A DNA stretch of 10,387 nt, taken from contig CAKSPL010000028.1 of assembly GCA_934481325.1 (NCBI GenBank), positions 1 to 10,387 of the forward strand, written 5' to 3'. Source of the stretch: an uncultured Eubacteriales bacterium (GTDB lineage Bacteria > Bacillota > Clostridia > Oscillospirales > CAG-272). Positions 1 through 6,412 of the stretch are shown here, in pieces. The notes beneath the pieces were generated by a model, which was not told the origin of the DNA, did no database searches, and saw only the letters and a program-made list of their open reading frames with translations. A program made the translations under genes and the position numbers. How positions within the stretch are numbered: the first letter of the stretch is position 1; every line of letters begins with the position of its first letter.

Positions 1-789
1 GGCAAATGCCGCAAGCGTCCAAAGGACGACCGACAGCAGGGAAAGAAGAATTTCCCGGCTCTCTCCACTGCCGCAGAACGCGGCGCGCGCCAGAATCACC
101 GAGGGGTAAAAGGGCAAAAAACGGCACACGGTTTCAAAACCGCCCATCGTGTCCATCGGCATCCAACAGCCGCCAAGGAACCCGGCACCCGTAATCAGTG
201 CCGAGGAAACCCCGGGCGCGGCGCGGTCATTGAGCGCAATGCCGAGCAGAACCCCGCAGAAAAGGAAGAACATCAGCGGCAGAACCCCCGCAAGCACGGC
301 AAGCGGCACGCCCCAAAACGGCACCTTTGCCACCGTCGGCACCGTGACGGGCGGATAAACCGAATAATCTATCGCCTTGGAGGCAAACAGGAAGCTCCCA
401 CCGGAAACCGACCCGTCGGGGCAAAGAAAGATTGCCGCGCCCGCAAGATAGGTAATCAGCAGCTGTGCCGTGCCGATGGCAAGGCAGGGCAGGGCATATC
501 CGAGGATGAAATCCGAGGTGCGAAGCGGCGCGTTGAACAGCCGGGAGAGGAACGCCCCGTTCCGGTCCCTGGAAACCAGCAGTACCATAAACAAGAGATC
601 AAATGCCAGTGAAAACACCGCCACACCGGGAATCAGGGCGGCAGGGGACATCCACATATCCCCCTGACTGTGCTGAATGATGCGGAACGCAATCAGCAAA
701 AGAACGGGAAACCCGAGGCAGAATACAAACGAAATGGGGTCGCGCAGAATCTCCTTGGTGTTGCGCCGCGCAAAAGCAATACTTTTCAT
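1..789 (-). CDS. ABC-2 type transporter permease (partial, runs off the left edge)
   Basis: Membrane subunit of a small ABC exporter; it would form the channel through which the ATPase encoded just upstream drives an unknown substrate. Reading the minus strand from the ATG at 789 gives 263 codons with no stop before the window edge, so the C-terminus is missing. The protein begins MKSIAFARRNTKEILRDP, a typical cytosolic ABC-2 amino end with the RDP turn before the first membrane segment. Strongly hydrophobic segments follow at about residues 19-37, 50-72, 95-125 and 168-190, and after the loop NDRAAPG at about 205. The stretch with GGCWMPMD and then FLPFYPS near residues 212-235 is characteristic of ABC-2 permeases. 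The start codon overlaps the ATPase stop as ATGA, so translation is coupled. The substrate cannot be read from the sequence; drugs, peptides or lipids are the usual possibilities. Confidence 0.9.
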   Translation of the reverse strand, partial: MKSIAFARRNTKEILRDPISFVFCLGFPVLLLIAFRIIQHSQGDMWMSPAALIPGVAVFSLAFDLLFMVLLVSRDRNGAFLSRLFNAPLRTSDFILGYALPCLAIGTAQLLITYLAGAAIFLCPDGSVSGGSFLFASKAIDYSVYPPVTVPTVAKVPFWGVPLAVLAGVLPLMFFLFCGVLLGIALNDRAAPGVSSALITGAGFLGGCWMPMDTMGGFETVCRFLPFYPSVILARAAFCGSGESREILLSLLSVVLWTLAAFA

Positions 790-1520
790 TGTTCCGCCCC
801 CTCTCCCGTGCAAAGCCGCACAAAGGTTTCTTCAAAGGAATCCGTCCCCGCGCGGGCGTTCAGCTCCGCCACGGTGCCGGCGGCAATCAGCTCTCCCGCC
901 CGCATCACGCCGATTCGGTCGGAAAGGGCTTCCGCCTCTTCCAGATAATGCGTGGTCAGTACCAGCGTCATTTTTCCGCGAAGCGAGCGGATCAGCCCCC
1001 ATAATTCACGCCGTGCGAGAATATCCAGCCCCAGCGTCGGCTCATCGAGAAACAGCACCTTCGGCTCGGAAATCAGCGCCATCGCCACCGAAAGGCGGCG
1101 TTGCCACCCGCCGGACAAAACCTTTGCCCGCCGCCCGGCTACCTCGGAAAGCCCCGTGCGCTCCATCATTTCCTTCGCCGCTTCGTCTGCGGCACGGCGA
1201 CCGGCACCGTACAGTTCCGCCATCAAGGCAAGGTTTTCCCGCACCGTGAGATTCCCCGCCACGGCGGTTTCCTGCGGGGAAAGCCCCGTTACCTCCCGCA
1301 CGCCTGCCGCGTCACTCACGATACTGTGACCCATCAGGGTCGCATCTCCCGCGCTCGGGCGCGCAAGACTTGTCAGCATCCGAATCACGGTGGTTTTGCC
1401 CGCCCCGTTGGTGCCGAGCAGGGAGAAAAATTCTCCCTCCTTTACGGCAAGTTCCAGCCCCTTGACTGCCACCTTGCCCGGGTACTCCTTGCGAAGCCCC
1501 TTACATTCAATCGCATTCAT
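786..1520 (-). CDS. ABC transporter ATP-binding protein
   Basis: Cytosolic ATPase that powers the adjoining ABC-2 permease. From the chosen start it is 244 residues, normal for the family. Visible motifs are Walker A GTNGAGKTT (residues 36-44), the Q-loop SPQE near 81-84, the signature LSGGWQRR (135-142), Walker B VLFLDEP (155-161), the D-loop GLD (164-166) and the switch histidine in TTHYLEEA (H191). The signature has W in place of the usual Q after LSGG. The frame is open 23 codons further upstream. The ATG at 1520 is preferred because AAAGGAG lies 7 bases before it and the family alignment begins at IECKGLRKEY. It overlaps the end of the upstream regulator gene by 14 bp and the permease start by 4 bp, so the three genes are one operon. 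The DrrA/CcmA-like exporter class is clear; the substrate is unknown. Confidence 0.95.
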   Translation of the reverse strand: MNAIECKGLRKEYPGKVAVKGLELAVKEGEFFSLLGTNGAGKTTVIRMLTSLARPSAGDATLMGHSIVSDAAGVREVTGLSPQETAVAGNLTVRENLALMAELYGAGRRAADEAAKEMMERTGLSEVAGRRAKVLSGGWQRRLSVAMALISEPKVLFLDEPTLGLDILARRELWGLIRSLRGKMTLVLTTHYLEEAEALSDRIGVMRAGELIAAGTVAELNARAGTDSFEETFVRLCTGEGAEQ

Positions 1521-1773
1521 CGCTATGCTCCTTTTCCGATGTGTCTTCGCCGTCCGGCTCCTCCGGGGCGGCAAACGCCATTTTGGCAAAATCCAGCAGT
1601 GCCTCCTGCTTCATAATTCCGATGCCCTGATTGATGTCTCCCAGCACGAGGAGCGTATCTCCGGGCTTGATATCAAACACCTCACGGCACTGCTTGGGGA
1701 TGACAATCTGCCCCTTTTCGCCCACGCGAACCGTGCCGAACACATATTTTCCGGGATGTGCCTTGGATTCCAT
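1507..1773 (-). CDS. AbrB/MazE/SpoVT-type DNA-binding regulator
   Basis: Small swapped-hairpin transcription factor, 88 residues, probably acting as a dimer or tetramer on the promoter of its own operon. Residues 10-46 match the AbrB fold: a first strand FGTVRVGEKGQIVIPKQCRE, then the helix, then FDIKPGDTLLVLGD. The GQIVIPK and KPGD positions are the hallmark. The tail after residue 68 is very acidic (EEPDGED, EKEHSDECD) and is not part of the fold. The frame opens 30 codons earlier, but the ATG at 1773 has AGGAGG 8 bases upstream, and the earlier codons would lie across the promoter. It is the first gene before the ABC ATPase and permease, so it most likely represses that exporter. A dyad just beyond the -10 box is the obvious binding site. 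An antitoxin role (MazE-like) is less likely because no toxin follows. Confidence 0.9.
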   Translation of the reverse strand: MESKAHPGKYVFGTVRVGEKGQIVIPKQCREVFDIKPGDTLLVLGDINQGIGIMKQEALLDFAKMAFAAPEEPDGEDTSEKEHSDECD

Positions 1774-1794
1774 CGGGTTTCCTCCTGTCCAAAA

Positions 1795-1819
1795 GTATGA
1801 AAAGTATAACTTTTCATAC
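1795..1819. promoter_or_regulatory. Inverted-repeat operator candidate at the start of the AbrB-ABC operon
   Basis: GTATGAAAAGT and ACTTTTCATAC form a perfect 11-bp inverted repeat around a 3-base ATA spacer. It begins 3 bases downstream of the -10 box and covers the predicted transcription start. A bound dimer here would block RNA polymerase. The most likely ligand is the AbrB-type protein encoded by the first gene. The AAAGTAT core occurs again next to and inside the -10 region (1820-1826). The repeat is directly visible; its role as an operator is inferred. Confidence 0.65.
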
Positions 1820-1821
1820 AA

Positions 1822-1850
1822 AGTATACTCCGCCTGCCCCGGTTTGTCAA
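1822..1850 (-). promoter_or_regulatory. Sigma-A promoter of the AbrB-ABC operon
   Basis: Read on the minus strand, TTGACA (1850-1845) and TATACT (1827-1822) are separated by exactly 17 bp. The -35 is a perfect consensus match and the -10 has five of six. The predicted transcription start is near 1815, giving a leader of about 40 bases to the ATG at 1773. Such a strong promoter for an exporter operon suggests it is normally held down by a repressor. Confidence 0.85.
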
Positions 1851-1889
1851 GGGAATCCGGCAAAAAAATGCCCGAATTCGCAAAAAGTA

Positions 1890-1918
1890 TGGAAACGGCG
1901 TGCGAAATATGTTATACT
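1890..1918 (+). promoter_or_regulatory. Promoter of the MBL hydrolase operon, with an operator-like half-site
   Basis: TATACT at 1913-1918 is preceded by TG one base upstream (extended -10). TGGAAA at 1890-1895 gives a 4/6 -35 at 17 bp. The -35 lies inside a sequence at 1883-1896 that matches 12 of 14 bases of the operator half-site at 1791-1804 (AAAAGTATGRAAA core). The promoter drives the three plus-strand genes to 4105. Confidence 0.6.
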
Positions 1919-1989
1919 GAATACAGGGCGTTTTCCGCCCGCAACAAAGCACCTGCCCAAAAAAGACTGAAACGAAAGGAAAAATCGGA

Positions 1990-2829
1990 ATGAAGTTGCA
2001 ATACTGGGGCACTGCCGCAGCAGAGGGCGTGCCGGCAATCTTCTGCCTTTGTGAAAACTGCAAAAAAGCCCGCGCATTGGGGGGTAAAAACCTCCGCAGC
2101 CGCTCGCAGGCGTCCATTGACGACACGATCTTAATCGACCTGAACGAGGACACCTACTGGCACGAAATCCGCTATCAAAAGGACCTGGTCAACTTCCGCC
2201 ATCTGCTGATTACCCACACCCACCCCGATCACCTTCAACCCGACATTTTCTATAACCGTGTACACGGGTTTTGCCATACCGGAGGCGAGGAAAATATGCT
2301 GACGGTCTACGGCTCCCCGCGCGTGACCGATATGGTCAGCAAGGTGATTCAAAATAACGTCAAAGGCTTTGAGGGGCGTCTTTGCACCCACACGCTTGCC
2401 CCGTTTGAGCCAACGGACATCGCCGGCTACACCGTAACCGCCCTCCCGGCACAGCACGCGGAGTGGTCGGGGCCTTACATTTATCAGATTTCCAAGGACG
2501 GAAAAACGATGCTTTACGGACACGATTCCGATGTGTTCGGCGAAGACGTTTTTGCCTATTGGAAGCAGAACGGTGTGCGTTTTGACTACGTTTCGCTGGA
2601 TTGCACGGCGGGCACCACGCACATCACCTATCACGGGCATATGAGCTTTGAACGCAACCTGCAGGTGCGCGAAAAGATGACGGAATACGGCGCGGCGGAC
2701 GAAAAAACCGTGTTTTGCAGCAATCACTTTTCACACAACCACGCCGCCTGCCTTTACGACGTGATGAAGCCGGTGGCGGAAGCACACGGGTTTCTGGTGT
2801 CGTATGACGGGATGAGCGTGGAGATTTAA
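1990..2829 (+). CDS. PhnP-like metallo-beta-lactamase-fold hydrolase
   Basis: Predicted cytosolic metal-dependent phosphodiesterase of 279 residues. The metal-binding motif HTHPDH (H76, H78, D80, H81) sits after the strand LLIT. H156 and D179 are placed to complete a dinuclear site, and H246 or H249 in SNHFSHNH is the likely last ligand. The amino end GTAAAEGVPAIFCLCENC carries C19-x-C21-x2-C24, the structural zinc cysteines known from PhnP; H217 in GHMSF would be the fourth ligand. PhnP opens phosphoribosyl cyclic phosphate in phosphonate breakdown, but no other phn gene is present here, so the true substrate may be another cyclic phosphate or nucleotide. AAAGGA lies 9 bases before the ATG. 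It is first of three genes, followed after 11 bp by a membrane-anchored protein. The fold is near certain; the exact reaction is not. Confidence 0.88.
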   Translation: MKLQYWGTAAAEGVPAIFCLCENCKKARALGGKNLRSRSQASIDDTILIDLNEDTYWHEIRYQKDLVNFRHLLITHTHPDHLQPDIFYNRVHGFCHTGGEENMLTVYGSPRVTDMVSKVIQNNVKGFEGRLCTHTLAPFEPTDIAGYTVTALPAQHAEWSGPYIYQISKDGKTMLYGHDSDVFGEDVFAYWKQNGVRFDYVSLDCTAGTTHITYHGHMSFERNLQVREKMTEYGAADEKTVFCSNHFSHNHAACLYDVMKPVAEAHGFLVSYDGMSVEI

Positions 2830-2840
2830 GAGGTAAAGAA

Positions 2841-3884
2841 ATGGAAGAAAGAAAACCGCCGGAAACGGCACCCGTGGCAGAGAGCGTGCCGGCAAAAACG
2901 AAAAACTCCAACCGCGGCAAATGGATTGCGCTGATCTGTGCGGTGGCGGCGGTTTTTCTGATTCTCGGTGCGGTACTGCTGGTGCAGAATCTGCGAAACC
3001 GCCGCCCGCCGGAGCTGGACGAAATCCGCGCCAGAATCGAGGAGCTGATTACCGCTTCCCGCCCGGTCAACGAGATTCTGTTCGGGGAAGGGGTTCCCAC
3101 CTACGAGCGCGTCTATCAGCCGGAATACACTCTGCAAAAATATCAGTACACCTACAAGGAAAAGGAATATACCCGCTCCTGTTTTTCCTTTACCGACCGT
3201 GACGGGCGGGAAATTCTCAAATATCAGTACTGCATTGCGGCGGGCGTGGACGAGAACGGAGACGGAAAGGCAGATCATTACGAATACCCCGATCTGGAAA
3301 ACGGCGGATTTCTCACTGTGGACTACGTAAACGACTATCGCTATGCCGAAATCTTTGAGGAGGAGCAAGAAAACGCTTTTTACCGCGGCGAACGGGAAAA
3401 GGACGGGCAGACCGTGCCGTACTGGCTGGTGCATACCGACTATACGGAGCCGTTTTATTATACCGAGGAGGACGACCTCAACTACGACTATATCAGGGAG
3501 GACGCCCCTTATCAGACGGTGGACGAAATCAAGCGGTTGGCAGAAACCGTGTATTCCTCCGGCTATCTTGCCTCGGTTTATGAAAGTCTGTTTACCGGCA
3601 TTACGGTGTCGGAGGGGAATATGGGCACTCTGCTTGCGCGTTACGTGGAGATGGAAAAGGAGGACGGGTACGTGTACCTGATGAAATCTAACCAGTCCGC
3701 ACCCATCAACGTGAAGCGGGTATTTGATTTTTCCACGATGCGCATTGTCAAACCAAGCAACCGGAATTACGTGAACGTGCAGATGGAAACCTATCTGGAA
3801 GGGGACGAGGCAAACCGTGTGACCGTGCGCGTTTCCCTGGTGCTGGAAAACGGACAGTGGATGCTGGATTCGCCCACGTATTAA
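2841..3884 (+). CDS. Membrane-anchored extracytoplasmic protein, function unknown
   Basis: A 347-residue protein not assignable to a characterised family with confidence. Residues 1-27 are hydrophilic and cytosolic. Residues 28-50 form one strong membrane helix followed by RNRR. The rest is a soluble outside domain rich in Tyr, Glu and Asp. Two related-looking helical stretches, EIRARIEELITASRPVNEIL (61-80) and DEIKRLAETVYSSGYLASVY (228-247), bracket a beta-rich middle part. Residues 137-145, DENGDGKAD, fit a calcium-binding DxNxDGxxD loop. The layout resembles clostridial membrane-anchored proteins with an IseA-like (cell-wall endopeptidase inhibitor) outside domain; that link is from memory and weak. 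GAGGT lies 6 bases before the ATG. It is 11 bp after the MBL gene and 14 bp before the next, so it is part of the operon. Confidence 0.85.
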   Translation: MEERKPPETAPVAESVPAKTKNSNRGKWIALICAVAAVFLILGAVLLVQNLRNRRPPELDEIRARIEELITASRPVNEILFGEGVPTYERVYQPEYTLQKYQYTYKEKEYTRSCFSFTDRDGREILKYQYCIAAGVDENGDGKADHYEYPDLENGGFLTVDYVNDYRYAEIFEEEQENAFYRGEREKDGQTVPYWLVHTDYTEPFYYTEEDDLNYDYIREDAPYQTVDEIKRLAETVYSSGYLASVYESLFTGITVSEGNMGTLLARYVEMEKEDGYVYLMKSNQSAPINVKRVFDFSTMRIVKPSNRNYVNVQMETYLEGDEANRVTVRVSLVLENGQWMLDSPTY

Positions 3885-3898
3885 ATCAGGAGGAAAGA

Positions 3899-4105
3899 AT
3901 GAAACAGCAATATGCCGTAACCGTGCGGATGTCCGAGGAGCTGATGCGCCAGCTCCTGTGCCTTTGCGAGGCGGAACACCGCACGCCGAACAATCAGTTT
4001 TTGCTGATGCTGCGCAATGCCGTGCAATACCACGAGCGCGCCAAGGGGCATATGGACCGCAAAAAACTTGCGGAATATGACCTGACCCCGTATGAGGAAA
4101 AATAA
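3899..4105 (+). CDS. Small putative ribbon-helix-helix (Arc-like) protein
   Basis: A 68-residue protein. The pattern YAVTVRMSEELMRQLLCLCEAEHRTPNNQFLLMLRNAVQYHE (residues 5-46) is a short strand, a helix, then a helix after TPNNQF. That order and spacing fit Arc/MetJ-type ribbon-helix-helix DNA binders, where the strand enters the major groove. The tail ERAKGHMDRKKLAEYDLTPYEEK is charged. The frame opens 14 codons earlier inside the upstream gene, but the ATG at 3899 has AGGAGG 5 bases before it and starts the recognisable fold. It closes the operon and is followed directly by a terminator. No toxin-like partner follows, so a regulator or accessory role is more likely than an antitoxin. The family assignment is inferred from the pattern only. 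Confidence 0.75.
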   Translation: MKQQYAVTVRMSEELMRQLLCLCEAEHRTPNNQFLLMLRNAVQYHERAKGHMDRKKLAEYDLTPYEEK

Positions 4106-4136
4106 AAAAACTCCCTTTGCAAGGGAGTCCTTTTTT
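4104..4136. terminator. Bidirectional intrinsic terminator
   Basis: ACTCCCTT (4110-4117) and AAGGGAGT (4121-4128) form an 8-bp stem around a TGC loop. A run of six T follows at 4131-4136 on the plus strand. A run of A precedes the stem at 4104-4110, which supplies the T-tract on the minus strand. It therefore ends both the MBL operon and the convergent AraC-family gene whose stop codon is at 4153. Confidence 0.85.
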
Positions 4137-4152
4137 CACACCGTCAGTCGGC

Positions 4153-4968
4153 TCAGTGCAGTTTCCGGCGGTATTCGGCGGGGGTCATCCCCGTTTCCAA
4201 CCGGAATTGTTTATAAAAATAGGAAGCGTCATAAAACCCCAATTCCTCGCAGATGTTTTCCACCGAAAGCTCCGCGGAGGCAAGCATCCGCTTGGCGCGG
4301 GCGATTTTTTGCCTGCGGATGTACGCAATAGGCGGCATCCCGACATTGGCGGCAAAAAGCCGGCGCATCGTGGCGGTGCTCATTCCGAACCGGCGCGCAA
4401 GCTCCGGCAGGGTAAAGGATGCCCCCAGATGTGCCTCGATGTAATCGGTCACGGCGGAAAACGGGTTGCTTTCCCGGTTTTTCCCCCCCTCCTGTACCGC
4501 CAGCTCGAGGAGCTGTAACAGCCGCCGCCCGGCACAAAGGGTTTTTCCTTTGGCAATTGCGTCAATCGCCACGCTCATATGCTGATATGCCACGCCGTCC
4601 TCATCCCGGAAAAGGCGCACCGGCTCCCGGAAAAGGGTCACCGCCTCGCCGTTCCGGTCAAACATACGGAAGTTGAACAGGAGAGTGTCCGGCTTTCCCT
4701 GCTCGCGCGGTTGTTCAAAACGCGCCTGATAGCGGGTGCCCTGCGGCAAAAACAGCAGATCGCCTGCCGTAGCGCGTAATTCCCGCCCGTCGGAAAAGGT
4801 GTACACCGCCTCCCGGCACAGAATCAGCGTCAGCCCGCAGTCGGGTCTGTCCTTGTTCAGATAGCTGAACCGTGCGCGGGTTTTCCAGGATTGGCGAATC
4901 CCCACAAAATCATCAAAACGGAAGGTCTCTTTTTCAAGCTCGGAAAAAGTCAGAATACGCAAGGTCAT
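4153..4968 (-). CDS. AraC-family transcriptional regulator
   Basis: A 271-residue sugar-type activator. The amino half (about 1-150) is a cupin-like sensing domain: GDLLFLPQGTRYQARF is the typical strand and PxG turn of AraC ligand pockets. The carboxyl end has two helix-turn-helix motifs. The first is at about 184-210, SFTLPELARRFGMSTATMRRLF. The second is at about 234-268, LSVENICEELGFYDASYFYKQFRLETGMTPAEYRR, which carries the family signature with the conserved GF and FxxxG-xTPxxYR. The start at 4968 is chosen because GAGAGG precedes it. Upstream ATG codons in the same frame lie in or beyond the -10 box and lack a binding site. It is divergent from the GH30 gene across 135 bp, the usual placement of an activator next to its target. 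The inducer is likely a sugar linked to the GH30 substrate. Confidence 0.95.
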   Translation of the reverse strand: MTLRILTFSELEKETFRFDDFVGIRQSWKTRARFSYLNKDRPDCGLTLILCREAVYTFSDGRELRATAGDLLFLPQGTRYQARFEQPREQGKPDTLLFNFRMFDRNGEAVTLFREPVRLFRDEDGVAYQHMSVAIDAIAKGKTLCAGRRLLQLLELAVQEGGKNRESNPFSAVTDYIEAHLGASFTLPELARRFGMSTATMRRLFAANVGMPPIAYIRRQKIARAKRMLASAELSVENICEELGFYDASYFYKQFRLETGMTPAEYRRKLH

Positions 4969-4984
4969 CCCCCCTCTCGTACCA

Positions 4985-5013
4985 ATCATAGCACATTTGA
5001 TTGTAAAATACAA
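4985..5013 (-). promoter_or_regulatory. Promoter of the AraC-family gene with an overlapping dyad
   Basis: On the minus strand TATGAT (4990-4985, five of six to consensus) lies 17 bp from TTGTAT (5013-5008, three of six). The transcript would start about 10 bases before the ATG at 4968, which rules out the upstream in-frame ATGs. TTGTA and TACAA form a 5-bp dyad around AAA at 5001-5013, over the -35, and could allow autoregulation. Confidence 0.5.
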
Positions 5014-5033
5014 CAAAAATGCGGAAAAATACC

Positions 5034-5062
5034 TCGACTTTTTTGAAAAAATCCACTATAAT
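5034..5062 (+). promoter_or_regulatory. Promoter of the GH30 cluster
   Basis: A perfect TATAAT at 5057-5062 is spaced 17 bp from TCGACT at 5034-5039, a four-of-six -35. A weak -35 with a good -10 fits an activator-dependent promoter. A-tracts at 5015-5019, 5025-5029 and 5046-5051 lie upstream of and inside it, two of them exactly 10 bp apart, and are possible AraC-protein contacts. The next gene in this direction starts at 5104. Confidence 0.65.
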
Positions 5063-5103
5063 GACCATAGTATGATGCGGTGCTATACCGAAGGAGGGCA
5101 AAA

Positions 5104-6408
5104 ATGAAATTTCTCACCAGAACGATTTTGGAAGGCGGCTCCCTGCTGTGTTTCCCGCCGGACGCGGGCGAGCAGGTGCCGGACACCGGCAAGGACAGAG
5201 TCAATATCTACCCTGTGGAAAAGCAGGAGATTCTCGGCTTCGGCGGCGCGTTTACCGAGAGCAGTGCCTATACCTACGCACAGCTGGACGCGGCGGGAAA
5301 GCAGGCGGCAATGGAGCGGCTTTTCGGCAAAACCGGGCTTCGCTATAATTTCTGCCGCATCTGTATCGGCTCCTCCGATTTTTCGGTGGATCAGTACGAT
5401 TACCTCACCCCGGGGGAAAAGAGTATTGACAGCTTTTCCATCGAGCGTGACCGCAGGTACGTCATCCCGATGATTCACGATGCGCAGGCGGCGGCAAGGG
5501 CGGCGGGGGAGGAAATCGTGTTTTTTGCCTCCCCGTGGAGTCCCCCGGCGTTTATGAAGGACACCGGCTCCCGCATCAAGGGCGGCAGGCTTCTGCCCGA
5601 ATATCGCGAAATGTACGCGGAATACTTTGTAAAGTTTATCAAAGCGTACGCGGCGGAGGGGATTCGCATTTCCGCCGTCACCCCGCAGAACGAGACGCTT
5701 GCCCCCTCGCCGTGGGACAGCTGCCTGGTAAGCCCGGAGGAGGAAGCGGCTCTCATCCGCGCACTGTCCGCGGCGTTTGCGGCACACGGGCTGGACGTGA
5801 AGATTCTCGCGTGGGATCACAACAAAGGGCGGCTCTATCACCGGATGGAGGAAATTTATCGCGAGGTGCCAGACCTTGTAGCGGGCGCGGCATTCCACTG
5901 GTACTCCGGTCAGCATTTTGAAGAGCTGGCACTGATAAGAGAGCAGTATCCGGATAAGCTGTTGATTGCCAGCGAGTTCTGCAACGGGCTCGGCAGAAAG
6001 ATTTTTGACTCCTACGGCAGTGAGCTGGTAGGCAATTTCACACACGGCGTGCAGGCGGAATGCGAATGGAACCTGATGCTCGGCACCGCCGGGGAACCGT
6101 ATCACGACCGCGAGTTCGGCTGTTCCGCCCCCATCCATTCGGACGGGAAGGACCTGACTCTGCGGCGCAGTTATTTTGAAATGTATCTGTTTTCCCATTT
6201 CGTGCGCCGGGGGGCAAAATCGCTTGCAATCTCCTCCTTCCGAAGAGGGTTGGATGCCGCGGCATTCCGCAACCCGGACGGGCGGCTGGTTGTGGTGGTG
6301 CGCAACGCCACCGATAAAACCATCCCCTACCATCTTTCGGTGTTCAACCGCCTTTACTCAGTCTCCATCACGCCGGATACGATGATTACCTATGAAATCG
6401 AGGAATGA
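5104..6408 (+). CDS. Glycoside hydrolase family 30 enzyme, cytoplasmic
   Basis: A 434-residue retaining glycosidase, length normal for GH30. The amino end GFGGAFTESSAY (45-56) is the GH30 opening, forming part of the side beta-sandwich and first barrel strand. CRICIGSSDFS (84-94) and SPWSPPAFMK (143-152) are family landmarks. The acid/base is E197 in VTPQNE and the nucleophile is E291 in LIASEFCNG. The carboxyl part, ending RLVVVVRNATDKTIPYHLSV and so on, completes the beta-sandwich. There is no signal peptide, so it acts on imported oligosaccharides or glycosides. Beta-glucosidase/glucosylceramidase-like, beta-xylosidase or beta-1,6-glucanase activity are all possible in this family. The ATG at 5104 has AAGGAGG 6 bases upstream; an ATG eight codons earlier lacks one. 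It leads the cluster and is divergent from the AraC regulator. Confidence 0.93.
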   Translation: MKFLTRTILEGGSLLCFPPDAGEQVPDTGKDRVNIYPVEKQEILGFGGAFTESSAYTYAQLDAAGKQAAMERLFGKTGLRYNFCRICIGSSDFSVDQYDYLTPGEKSIDSFSIERDRRYVIPMIHDAQAAARAAGEEIVFFASPWSPPAFMKDTGSRIKGGRLLPEYREMYAEYFVKFIKAYAAEGIRISAVTPQNETLAPSPWDSCLVSPEEEAALIRALSAAFAAHGLDVKILAWDHNKGRLYHRMEEIYREVPDLVAGAAFHWYSGQHFEELALIREQYPDKLLIASEFCNGLGRKIFDSYGSELVGNFTHGVQAECEWNLMLGTAGEPYHDREFGCSAPIHSDGKDLTLRRSYFEMYLFSHFVRRGAKSLAISSFRRGLDAAAFRNPDGRLVVVVRNATDKTIPYHLSVFNRLYSVSITPDTMITYEIEE

Positions 6409-6412
6409 CGCG

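Noticed and set aside
1521..1589. Upstream ATG extending the ABC ATPase by 23 residues
   Set aside because: The extension is Arg-rich, lies inside the AbrB gene and has no binding site, whereas the ATG at 1520 has AAAGGAG at a good distance.
1507..1773. AbrB-like protein as a MazE-type antitoxin
   Set aside because: The following gene is an ABC ATPase, not a toxin, and a self-operator next to a strong promoter fits a transcription regulator better.
3857..3898. Upstream start for the small RHH-like protein
   Set aside because: It lies within the preceding gene and lacks a binding site, while AGGAGG stands just before the ATG at 3899.
2826..4139. A 437-codon minus-strand frame opposite the membrane-anchored and RHH genes
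   Set aside because: It is also in register with the 2841-3884 sense gene and its start lies in the terminator. The sense genes have clear ribosome binding sites, a membrane helix and operon spacing.
5083..6333. A 416-codon minus-strand frame opposite GH30
   Set aside because: In register with GH30, whose catalytic motifs are intact, so this is a shadow frame.
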